Shown piece by piece: positions 55,107-63,446 of a stretch of DNA of 64,000 nt; positions within the stretch are counted from its first letter, which is position 1, and each line of letters starts with the position of its first letter. Made by a program: the position numbers and the translations under genes. This stretch comes from Dyella sp. S184. Lineage in GTDB: Bacteria > Pseudomonadota > Gammaproteobacteria > Xanthomonadales > Rhodanobacteraceae. The stretch spans positions 680,514 through 744,513 of the forward strand of contig NZ_LMUE01000002.1 in NCBI RefSeq assembly GCF_009766065.1, in the 5' to 3' direction. Under the pieces are notes generated by a model, which was given only the letters and a program-made list of their open reading frames with translations, searched no databases and had not been told where the DNA came from.

Positions 55107-56927
55107 CTATTGGCGATCGGGCACCACATCGAAGGCCACCGTAAGACGCGTCTGGTCACCTGAAAAAGGCACGGTACCGTGCCAGAAATAAGACGGAAAC
55201 AGCACCAGCATGCCGGTCTCGGGACGTATCACATGCTCTGCCGGCAAGCTCGGCGCTGTAGCGATGCTGGGTTCGCCGAACGTGAGTACACCGTCCTGGC
55301 TACGCTTATCAACCATGCTGTCAGGCAATTCGATATAGCAGGCCGAGGAAATCCATCCGCGCGGATGCACGTGGTTGGTGTGAAAGCCGGAGTTGCGCAG
55401 CCGTACTGACCAGCTGCCATTGAAGCGCCAGCCCCCCTTATTGCGTCGACGCAGCGGATCGCTGCCGTGACCGATCTGCTCCAGATAGTGCCGGATGGGC
55501 GCCTCGAAAGCCTCGAACAAGGCCTGGATCACCGGATCCGTACTGCGCGTCAGTTCTTCGGTGGTCTCGGTGCCATGGCGCAAGGATTGAAACAGCAGCG
55601 GATGGGTGTGGGCGCGGTGCAGACGATCGAGACTGTTTTTCACGTCGGCGAAAAAACTGCTCAGATCCGACCATGCCGATGGCACTTCGAGTTGCTGCGG
55701 CACGACCAATCGCTGGTAATCGCAAAGCTCGTGGTAACGCGCATCGCCCAGCAAACGCCAGGCCGTTGTCTGCAATGCGATGAGGTACTGGTCATCAGGA
55801 GTGCTGGCCAGTAACGCATCACAATGAGGTAACGCGCCGGCAGCGTCGCCGATACCGAGCTGAGCGGCGAGCAGGAGTTTGCGTGCCCCCATGTCGCTCG
55901 GCGTGGCACGCAAGGCGCGCTCGGCCAGGCCCAACGCGGCTGCGGGATCGAATTCCAGTGCCGCCAGGCCAGCCCGCACCAGCAACGCCGGCGAAGCACC
56001 CGAACGTGAAGCCTGCACAGCGAGACAGGCGTATGCGCTGCGCGCATCCCCGGCACCCTGCAGGATGGCCGCCTTCGCTGCCCACAGGGCATCGTCATTG
56101 CCAAACGTCTGCAAGGCCTGATCCATCGAGGCGGTAGCCTGAACGCTGTCGCCGGTACGCATCCATACGAGCCGCGCAAGATGGTTGTGCGCGTCCAGCA
56201 TGCGTGGATCGAGCCGCAGGCAGGCACGCAACGCGGTCTCGGCCTCATCGAAATCGCCGAGCGCAGTCAAGCTGCGGGCATGGGTGTAATGCAGCATCGC
56301 GTTCGGTTGTCCCTGTGCCAGTGCCTGGCGGGCGACGCGCTCCGCTTCGGCAGGCTGGTTCGCTGCATCCAGGGCCATCGCCAAGGCATGAGCAGCGAGA
56401 GGATGCCCCGGCGCGGCCGCCAGCGCCTGGCGGAACGTGGCCACGGCTTCGCCCTGACGCCCGAGCGTGGCCAGACCGGCTACATGCTGCGCAACCAACT
56501 CCGCATCTGCATGACCGCTCGCGCAAAAGCGGGAAGTCACCTCAACCGCCAGGGCCGGGCGCTGCGTGTCGTTGTAGTAACGAGCAAGCACCAATGCCGC
56601 GCGTGGATACGGCGGCGATCCCGCACAGGCTCGCTGCAGCAAGGGCTCGGCTTCGCCGGCCCGACCGCTGTTCAGTAGAAGCTCGCCGAGGGTTGCCAGC
56701 GTGGGAGTCCAACCAGGATCGAGCGCAAGCGCTTCACGCAAGGTCGCTTCCGCACCGGCGGCGTCCCCAAGCGCCTGCTTGGTACCGGCGAGCAGTCGTC
56801 GTGCTTCGGCGAACTGGGGGTTCTGGCTTACCACCGCTTCGAGTTGCTCATGCGCAACCCGGAAATCCCCCGCCTGCAACAGCAGGCTGATGCGCCGCAG
56901 GGATTCAATGACAGCGGACGAAATCAT
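55107..56927 (-). CDS. TPR-repeat protein with C-terminal 2OG-Fe(II) oxygenase domain
   Basis: 606 residues. The first about 430 are tandem TPR helices ('LLLQAGDFRVAHEQLEAVV', 'AEATLREALALDPGWTPTLATLG' and so on). The last about 120 form an oxygenase domain: 'GFHTNHVHPRGWISSACYIE' (His516-His521 region), 'LVLFPSYFWHGT' with His583, and Arg594 in 'DQTRLTVAF'. No signal peptide, so cytosolic. The ATG at 56927 is chosen since the frame upstream runs into the TonB-receptor terminator. The TPR part suggests a protein partner or protein substrate. Confidence 0.78.
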   Translation of the reverse strand: MISSAVIESLRRISLLLQAGDFRVAHEQLEAVVSQNPQFAEARRLLAGTKQALGDAAGAEATLREALALDPGWTPTLATLGELLLNSGRAGEAEPLLQRACAGSPPYPRAALVLARYYNDTQRPALAVEVTSRFCASGHADAELVAQHVAGLATLGRQGEAVATFRQALAAAPGHPLAAHALAMALDAANQPAEAERVARQALAQGQPNAMLHYTHARSLTALGDFDEAETALRACLRLDPRMLDAHNHLARLVWMRTGDSVQATASMDQALQTFGNDDALWAAKAAILQGAGDARSAYACLAVQASRSGASPALLVRAGLAALEFDPAAALGLAERALRATPSDMGARKLLLAAQLGIGDAAGALPHCDALLASTPDDQYLIALQTTAWRLLGDARYHELCDYQRLVVPQQLEVPSAWSDLSSFFADVKNSLDRLHRAHTHPLLFQSLRHGTETTEELTRSTDPVIQALFEAFEAPIRHYLEQIGHGSDPLRRRNKGGWRFNGSWSVRLRNSGFHTNHVHPRGWISSACYIELPDSMVDKRSQDGVLTFGEPSIATAPSLPAEHVIRPETGMLVLFPSYFWHGTVPFSGDQTRLTVAFDVVPDRQ

Positions 56928-57096
56928 GGGTATCCATCGGCAAACTGGCTTGATTGATTCATCGTCAAAACGACTCGTTCGAGATCGACATTTGCCTGCA
57001 GGTTTCCCGCTCATTGAGGGTTGATGCGCGGAATGCGCCACTGCCGAAAAGGCGATAATGAAGTACCAATTTAGCGCGCCAGGTTGCCAAACGAAA

Positions 57097-57130
57097 TGGC
57101 CCGGATCGTCGAGGGAAACGATCCGGGCCA
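57097..57130 (-). terminator. Terminator of the TonB-receptor gene
   Basis: 13-bp perfect stem (57097-57109 with 57118-57130) followed on the minus strand by ATTTCGTTT, 33 bases after the receptor stop. The following 170 bases up to the TPR gene show no clear promoter. Confidence 0.8.
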
Positions 57131-57162
57131 CCCAGTACTGCAAGCGAGGCAGGTAAAGAGAC

Positions 57163-59748
57163 CTAGAAACTATATTTTGCCTGCAAATTCACTTCACGCC
57201 CTTCGATGGAGCGGGCCATGATGACGCCGCCGATACCGGTATTGACACCAAAGATCCGCGAGTTGCCTTCGGTAAGGCCAATCTGATTGGTCAGATTGGT
57301 TCCGCGCAGAGTGAACTGCCAGCTACGCTGATAATTGGCGACGATGCCGGCGTCCAGGGTGTAGTACGTACCCAACGGCTGCAGTCCGGATTGATCTTCA
57401 TAACGCTGACCAATATGGGTATAGGTAACGTATGGGGTAATGTCTCCCCAACTCGTCACGATCCGGTAGCTCGGCGTAAACATGTAACGCACTTTGGGTT
57501 GCCGCTGCAGAGGCTCACCGTCAAGGCCGACACATTCCACACCGCCATTGATATCGGTGTATTGCGCACAGCCGTTGTAATTCGTGTAATGGCCATCCAT
57601 ATAATCGCCAACCAACGCAAATTTCAGGTTTTCAATCGGCGACCAGGTGGCATTAAGATTCAGACCCTTGGTCGATGATCCGTAATTTGAGATCCCGCCG
57701 ATCGGAACGCCAGCCCCATTGGTTTCCTGGTACTGCAGCCCGGTGAACTTCCTGAAGTAAACGCTGGCATCAACGTAAAGAACCGGCGACTGGTATTTGA
57801 AACCAGATTCCAGGTTACGGATTTTCTCCATGGGCGAGAAATTGCCGTTGGTCCCACGAATACCATTGTCGAAATCGTCGAAATGACCGCCGGTGTTGGC
57901 GCGCCCGTAGAGACTCATGTTGTCGGCCAGCTCGTAGTTCGCACCGACCGTGAACGACGGATGGGTCTTGTTGTAGTCAAGATGCGTAAACGTGCCGTTG
58001 CAGACCGAGACCTTGTTGTCATACAGGGTGTACGGGTTGCCATCCAGATCGACGGTCATGAAATTGCAGGTGTTCTGGACCGCATGAATGTTTTCCAACC
58101 GCGCGGAAGCATCCAGCAGCCAAGGACCGGTTTTCCAGGAGTCCGAAAGGTAGAACGCATTGTTGGTCGCCACGCCATTTTCGGAAATATCGAAATTGTC
58201 GTTGAAGTCGGTGAAGCCCTGCGGGTTGGTGACGTAGTAGGTATGCCCATTCTGGACATAGCTCACCGTGATCGGCTTGGCGTTGTTCGTGTTGGTCATC
58301 AGCATCTGATTGCCGAGCGACCAGTTGTCGTTGTCGGTCGAACGCGCGAAGTAGTATCCGATGGTCAGGGTATTACCGTCGAACAGTTCCTTGCTCAGCC
58401 GGAAATCGTTGTTGAAGGTATGCAGCTCCTTCTGGATGTACCACCAGCCCTGGTGGATGACGCTTTGATTGAGCGGTACCGCCCCGCCGCCGACATAATT
58501 GGCCTGGACGTTGGTGCCGGCCGGCAGACCCAGGTTGTCGCTATCCACCGCTTTGCCGCCATTGCAGAAACCGGCAGGCTGCGCAATGTTGCAGCCGTAG
58601 AGGTAGTAACTCAGCGGCTTCGGGTTGGGACCTGAAAACAGGGCATTCGTATTGAGCTGGCCGCCGCCCACGACAAAGTGATCGTCCACCGTCCAGCCGT
58701 TGCCAAAATCGGCGCTGTAGGTGCCACCGAAGTAATTGAGCTTGCCGCCGCGGCCGTTGGCAAGATTCGCGTTCAACATGTTGCCGTAAGGCCCTGGCAC
58801 CTGGACGTGCTGAATCGCATCGCTGTAGTAGGTGCCGGTCAGCGCATTGATGCCAGGAAAGCTGGTGTAGCTCGAACCACTGCCCTGGATCAACGCCGTC
58901 GGGGTGATGTACTGGTTCTTGTCGTCGAGCGCGCGCGCCCAGAACATGAGCGTACCGTTGTCCAGGTCGTGGGTCAGGGTCGCAGTCAACTGACCGCCAT
59001 CGTCGGCGGTGTATTGCGGATCGCGTACGCCATCGGACTTGCGGTAGAAGCCGCCGATGCTGCCGTACCAGTTTTCCGCGATGGGGAAGCCGTAAAAGCC
59101 ATCCACGCGATACAAGCCTTCGTTGCCGTAAGTCACACCGATGTCACCCGACGGCACCTCCGTACCCTGACGCAGGATGAAGTTCGCCGTGGCACCCATC
59201 TGGCCAGGACCGAAGATGGCACCGGGGCCACCCTGCACGATCTCGACGCGCTGGATCGTGTCATCGAGACGGAACAGCGAGCTGCTGTCCATGAAAGACA
59301 GCGATGGCAAACCATACAGCGGGGTGCCGTTGACCATCATGGTGAAAAACGGAGCATCGCCGCCACCCGGGAAGCCGGCGATTTCGATGTTGGCGCCGGT
59401 CTGGCCGCCGCTGGATTCCGGCCAGATTCCCGGCGAGATCTTCAGCAGGTCGGCGGTGCTCTTCGGATTGGCGTCCGTGATCTGCTGAAGATCGGCGGTG
59501 ACGACGTTGTAGCTCGCGTCAATTTTCTTGACGCCGCCCGCATTGGCGGTCACGACGACCGTCTGCAGGGACTTGGTGTCTTTGAGTCCAGTAGTGGGCT
59601 GTTTCTTTGCGGCAGGCGCCGTATTGGTCTGGGTATCGGCCTGCGCCGTCGGCGCAGATGCATCCTGACCGGCTGCCCAGACCATCTGCGGGAGCGCCGC
59701 CGTGATCGCGGTCACAAGTGCCAGTCTGACTAGTTCGGGGTGATTCAT
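57163..59748 (-). CDS. TonB-dependent outer-membrane receptor
   Basis: 861-residue gated barrel for active uptake. Signal peptide about 1-26, an Ala/Thr/Gln-rich linker, a TonB-box-like 'LQTVVVTANAGG', the plug domain ('STADLLKISPGIWPESSGG', 'RVEIVQGGPGAIFGPGQMGATANFILRQG'), then a 22-strand barrel ending in 'VNLQAKYSF' with terminal Phe. No carboxypeptidase-like N-domain and no N-terminal signalling domain. GGAGGGAG site upstream. Placed between the GH65 fusion and the oxygenase gene, it probably takes up the locus substrate. Confidence 0.92.
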   Translation of the reverse strand: MNHPELVRLALVTAITAALPQMVWAAGQDASAPTAQADTQTNTAPAAKKQPTTGLKDTKSLQTVVVTANAGGVKKIDASYNVVTADLQQITDANPKSTADLLKISPGIWPESSGGQTGANIEIAGFPGGGDAPFFTMMVNGTPLYGLPSLSFMDSSSLFRLDDTIQRVEIVQGGPGAIFGPGQMGATANFILRQGTEVPSGDIGVTYGNEGLYRVDGFYGFPIAENWYGSIGGFYRKSDGVRDPQYTADDGGQLTATLTHDLDNGTLMFWARALDDKNQYITPTALIQGSGSSYTSFPGINALTGTYYSDAIQHVQVPGPYGNMLNANLANGRGGKLNYFGGTYSADFGNGWTVDDHFVVGGGQLNTNALFSGPNPKPLSYYLYGCNIAQPAGFCNGGKAVDSDNLGLPAGTNVQANYVGGGAVPLNQSVIHQGWWYIQKELHTFNNDFRLSKELFDGNTLTIGYYFARSTDNDNWSLGNQMLMTNTNNAKPITVSYVQNGHTYYVTNPQGFTDFNDNFDISENGVATNNAFYLSDSWKTGPWLLDASARLENIHAVQNTCNFMTVDLDGNPYTLYDNKVSVCNGTFTHLDYNKTHPSFTVGANYELADNMSLYGRANTGGHFDDFDNGIRGTNGNFSPMEKIRNLESGFKYQSPVLYVDASVYFRKFTGLQYQETNGAGVPIGGISNYGSSTKGLNLNATWSPIENLKFALVGDYMDGHYTNYNGCAQYTDINGGVECVGLDGEPLQRQPKVRYMFTPSYRIVTSWGDITPYVTYTHIGQRYEDQSGLQPLGTYYTLDAGIVANYQRSWQFTLRGTNLTNQIGLTEGNSRIFGVNTGIGGVIMARSIEGREVNLQAKYSF

Positions 59749-59767
59749 GGTACTCCCTCCTCAAGGT

Positions 59768-59781
59768 GGTGTTCGAACACC
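59768..59781. promoter_or_regulatory. 14-bp palindrome in the TonB-receptor leader
   Basis: GGTGTTCGAACACC is a perfect palindrome with a central CG, 20-33 bases before the receptor ATG. It has the shape of a LacI-family operator, but differs from the large palindrome upstream of the GH65 gene. Function inferred only. Confidence 0.35.
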
Positions 59782-59846
59782 GGTTTTCATCTCAAAGTTG
59801 TTTTCGTTCTGATTTATCGATTGATGACACCGCGATAGCGCTGATC

Positions 59847-62800
59847 TCAGCCCGGCTCGACAAAGTGCTCCAGCCTGAATGACGCCAGATCGGGCAGTAC
59901 TGCATCCGCCTCCCCCAATATCCGTACATCGCCGATGCCCAGGGCAGCCATGCCCGCAGACTTGATTGCCGCTATGCCAGCTTGCGCATCTTCGATACCG
60001 AGACAGTCGGCAGCGTTGACACCCAGCGCCGCGGCGGCGCGCTGGAAAATTTCCGGATCGGGCTTCGCACGCGCAATCGTCGAGGCGTCGACGATGTGAT
60101 CGAAGAATTCACCGATACCCATGCGCTCGACGAGCTCGCCCGCGCTGCGGCTGGCCGACGCCAGGGCGATCTTCAAACCGGCCGTGCGCGCGGCCTTCAG
60201 CGTTGCCAGCGCGCCCGGGAGAAGATCTCGGGCCGAAAAGGTCTCGATGGCCTTGCGGTAATACGTGTTCTTTCGATCGGCAAGTTGCTGCTTTTGCTCG
60301 CGCGTGTATCCGGCAGCGGCTTCACCGAGCACGATTTCAAGCGAGGCGGCGCGATCGACGCCCTTGAGCTGCTCGCCGATACCCTCGTTCCACGGCAGAC
60401 CGATCTCCTGCGTCAGCCGTTTCCAGGCGGCATGATGCAGATGTGCGGTATCGGCGAGTACGCCGTCAAGATCGAAGATCAACGCCTGGAATGCGCGCGG
60501 AAACACCACCGCGGGAGGTTGCGGCGCATCGACGAGTGGCTGTCGCCTGTCCAGCGCCTGCAACTGCGTGACGCCTTCCGTCAGCGGCAGTAGTTTGCCG
60601 GCATGCAGAATGCTCAACGGTGCGCCCCTGGTCAGGGTGTAACGGACCGTTTGCGCGTCCACGGCAACGGTGATGTTTCGGCTCTTCCAGACCACGCCGT
60701 AGCGGTAGCCACGCCATCCCGGTGGCAGGATCGGATCGAACCCGATGCAGCCAGCCGTGATGCGAAGGCCGCCGAATCCCCACGCAAGGGCCAGCCAGCT
60801 TCCTGCCATGGCGGCCATGTGTGCACCATGGCTGGTGTTCGCGTGCAGATCGTCGAGATCGACACGCAAGGCTTCCATGAAATAGTCACGCGCCTTTTCG
60901 GCGTAACCGATTTCAGCGGCGAGTACCGCGAAGGTGGACGCCGACAGCGTCGAATCGTGAACCGTGATCGCCTCGTAATAGTCGAAGCTGCGCCGCTTGG
61001 TGGCACGATCGACGTTGCCGCCCGCGAGTACCAGCGCCAGCACCGCATCCGCCTGCTTGCACACCTGGTGCCGATATAGCGTCAGTGGATGATGGTGCAT
61101 CAGCAGGGGATATTTTTCCGGCGGAGTGCCGGCGAAATCCCATCGCGGCTTGTCCAGAAAGGTGTCGTCCTGCGCGACGATGCCCAGACGCTCGTCATGC
61201 GGCAGATACATTGCATCGGCCGCGCGCGTCCAGTCGGCAATTTCATGTTCTGACAACTCGAGTTTCTCCTGGAGCGCGGCAAAAGTCGCCGGCGAGCTCT
61301 CGGCCAGCTCGCGCACCACGTCGACCGCATAGCGCAGATGCTCCTGCGCCATCCGGTTGGTGTAGTAGTTGTTGTCGACCAGCGCGGTGTATTCGTCCGG
61401 CCCGGTCACGTCGTTGATGCAGAACGCACCAGCACGGCGCTGATTGAAATGCCCGACCTGCAGCCAGATGCGTGCGGTCTCGATCAGCATTTCCGCACCG
61501 CCCTCGGCGAGGAAAGCCCGATCGTCACTCGCCTCAACATAGAGCTTGATCGCGAAAGCGATCGCGGCATTGATGTGATATTGCGCCGACCCGCTCGGGT
61601 AATGTGCCGAGCATTCGTCACCGCCGATCGTGCGCCATGGATACAGCGCGCCACGCACATGATTCATCTCGCGAGCGTGGGCGCGCGCGCGATCGAGCGT
61701 GTGCAGGCGAAAGAGCAGGCTCGGCTTTACCAGCGCCGGCGCGGTGAGCGCGAGCGCAGGCAGCACGAAGGTCTCCGAATCCCAGAACACATGGCCTTCG
61801 TAGCCCTCGCCAGTCAGGCCCTTCGCGGCGATGCCGCCATGTCCGTCGCGCGCCGCGGACTGAAAGATGTGAAACAGATTGAACTTCAGCGCCTGTTCGC
61901 TACGCCGGTCGTTGTCGATCGAAAGGCTGGCGCTTTCCCAGAACACGGCACAATCGCGCGCCTGCGCCTGCAGCAACGCGTCGAAACCGTCGTCGACGGC
62001 GCTGGCAAGCTCGCTCGCGGCACGCACATGCAGGGCGGCGGCGGAGATATCCTGTTGCGGCTGGCTCCACGCATACGCGACAAATTTCTCGATCACCACC
62101 GCATCGCCTGCAGCGAGATGCCCGGTATAGCTCTGCTGCACGCATCCAGCGTCCGCTGCGGCACTGGAGAAAGCGAGCCCGCTGACCCGATGGCGCTGCA
62201 TGCAGACCACGCCAATCGCAATTTCACCGGTGTGTTGCGCAAGCCATGCCTCGTCTTCCGTGGCGAATGTATGCGATACGTGCAAGGCCAGACCGCTGCC
62301 GGCGCCAAAGCGTGGATCGTCACCCTGCGCCGCCGCCGCCCGATCGCCGGATATCGATGACTCAAAGGCCACCGGGCCGGCATAGTCGACCGAGCGCAGG
62401 CGCATGCGGATGCAGAGCAGACCCGGGTGCGCGATCGGCACCACGCGCTCTGTCTCGAGTTCGAACGTATGCCCTTGGGTGGTGCGCCAGCGCAGAAGGC
62501 GGGACAGCCTTCCTGCACGCAGATCGAGCTCTCGCTTGAACGCGAGTATTTCGCCTTGCGCCGGGTCGATGTTTAGATCACCCAGACGGATGCGTATAGC
62601 CGTCGCCTCGGCGACGGGCAGGCGCGTGTCCGTGTTACGTGCAAAACCGAAGTGGCGTTCGTGATGGTGAATGGGCGTGCGTTCCCATAAGCCAGCGAGA
62701 AAGCTCCCCTGGGTGGGGCTGGAGGATTCCTCAAAACCGCCGCGTATGCCGAGCACCCCATTGGCGAGCGCGAACAGGGTCTCGTCGCGCGCGGCGTGGG

Positions 62801-62942
62801 CAGGCTGCCAATGCGACTGGCTCAGCCGCCATGTATCGGCATCTGCCATTGGCCTATCGAACCCGTCGGGATGCGCCGCTTCCCCCGCGAAGTCGACACG
62901 TCGTGCAGCCTTCGGGCTCGTGTGTGGATGATCGCCGCTCAT
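59847..62942 (-). CDS. Fusion of GH65 disaccharide phosphorylase and beta-phosphoglucomutase
   Basis: A two-enzyme chain of 1031 residues without signal peptide. Residues about 35-810 are a GH65 inverting phosphorylase/hydrolase: N-terminal 'LFALANGVLGIRGGFEES', 'EGHVFWDSETFVLP' (substrate site), catalytic acid Glu517 in 'DVTGPDEYT', and 'TVHDSTLSAS'. Residues 818-1031 are a HAD-type beta-phosphoglucomutase: 'FDLDGVLADT' (Asp824/Asp826), cap 'GVDRAASLEIVLG', 'ASASRS', 'KPDPEIF', 'GIEDAQAGI'. Together they would turn an alpha-glucobiose plus phosphate into glucose and glucose-6-phosphate. The start may be 62942 or the internal ATG at 62849 (MADADTWRLSQ), which has an AGG site. Upstream of the receptor gene by 98 bases, probably one transcript. 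Confidence 0.9.
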   Translation of the reverse strand: MSGDHPHTSPKAARRVDFAGEAAHPDGFDRPMADADTWRLSQSHWQPAHAARDETLFALANGVLGIRGGFEESSSPTQGSFLAGLWERTPIHHHERHFGFARNTDTRLPVAEATAIRIRLGDLNIDPAQGEILAFKRELDLRAGRLSRLLRWRTTQGHTFELETERVVPIAHPGLLCIRMRLRSVDYAGPVAFESSISGDRAAAAQGDDPRFGAGSGLALHVSHTFATEDEAWLAQHTGEIAIGVVCMQRHRVSGLAFSSAAADAGCVQQSYTGHLAAGDAVVIEKFVAYAWSQPQQDISAAALHVRAASELASAVDDGFDALLQAQARDCAVFWESASLSIDNDRRSEQALKFNLFHIFQSAARDGHGGIAAKGLTGEGYEGHVFWDSETFVLPALALTAPALVKPSLLFRLHTLDRARAHAREMNHVRGALYPWRTIGGDECSAHYPSGSAQYHINAAIAFAIKLYVEASDDRAFLAEGGAEMLIETARIWLQVGHFNQRRAGAFCINDVTGPDEYTALVDNNYYTNRMAQEHLRYAVDVVRELAESSPATFAALQEKLELSEHEIADWTRAADAMYLPHDERLGIVAQDDTFLDKPRWDFAGTPPEKYPLLMHHHPLTLYRHQVCKQADAVLALVLAGGNVDRATKRRSFDYYEAITVHDSTLSASTFAVLAAEIGYAEKARDYFMEALRVDLDDLHANTSHGAHMAAMAGSWLALAWGFGGLRITAGCIGFDPILPPGWRGYRYGVVWKSRNITVAVDAQTVRYTLTRGAPLSILHAGKLLPLTEGVTQLQALDRRQPLVDAPQPPAVVFPRAFQALIFDLDGVLADTAHLHHAAWKRLTQEIGLPWNEGIGEQLKGVDRAASLEIVLGEAAAGYTREQKQQLADRKNTYYRKAIETFSARDLLPGALATLKAARTAGLKIALASASRSAGELVERMGIGEFFDHIVDASTIARAKPDPEIFQRAAAALGVNAADCLGIEDAQAGIAAIKSAGMAALGIGDVRILGEADAVLPDLASFRLEHFVEPG

Positions 62943-63107
62943 GGGAACCGGTGAACCCGGCCGTTAGCCGCCCGTGACAACGCCTTGGGTCGGCATGGCC
63001 ATGCTTGATCTCGAATGATGGATTTCCCCAGTGACAAGCATCCCCTCCCAACTGGCACACGCATGGATCGCAGTGTTTCGACCCGCCCCCTGACAGATCT
63101 TGGCGCG

Positions 63108-63136
63108 AACCTAACAGCAAATGTTATCGGTATCAA
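63108..63136 (-). promoter_or_regulatory. Candidate promoter of the GH65-receptor operon
   Basis: On the minus strand TTGATA (plus 63131-63136) and TAGGTT (63108-63113) are separated by 17 bases. The -35 box spans the centre of the large palindrome, so a bound repressor would exclude RNA polymerase. The -10 box is weak (3/6). Confidence 0.4.
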
Positions 63137-63156
63137 GATACCGATAACATTTGCTG
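63115..63156. promoter_or_regulatory. 42-bp perfect palindrome, probable LacI-family operator
   Basis: Arms 63115-63134 and 63137-63156 are exact reverse complements around AA. Each arm contains GTTATCGGTATC, itself an imperfect CG-centred palindrome of LacI-operator type, so two operators in inverted orientation may lie side by side. It sits 173 bases before the GH65 start and about 290 bases after the lacI-type gene; there is no U-run on either side. Confidence 0.7.
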
Positions 63157-63446
63157 CGGATGCACATCCATTCCTCTCCGCAGGCAGCCGTCGTCGCCAC
63201 GACATGCGCGCTGCCCGGCGCACGATCAGGCAGAAACAGTCGGGACAAATGTCGTGTCGCGATGACCCGCGAGCTCACCGAGCACACTTAAAGTACGAGG
63301 CGCTTTCGGGGCAGGATTGACACTAAGGCACAGCGACCAGACCGCAGTCGCTGCGGCAGCCCTGATCGATGAAGACGCGTTGTTACGGCCGTTTCGCCTG
63401 CGCGACAGAATGCCCAGCCCGCATCAGGACAACCTGCCGCCGAAGT
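63157..63446. other. Gap between the palindrome and the LacI-type gene
   Basis: No credible gene on either strand: the short open frames lack start signals and family resemblance. A small 6-bp hairpin (cagcga/tcgctg, 63332-63353 region) is the only structure noted. Confidence 0.5.

Noticed and set aside
63015..63320. 101-codon plus-strand open frame across the 42-bp palindrome
   Set aside because: It would translate through the perfect palindrome and has no family resemblance; the palindrome is better explained as an operator.
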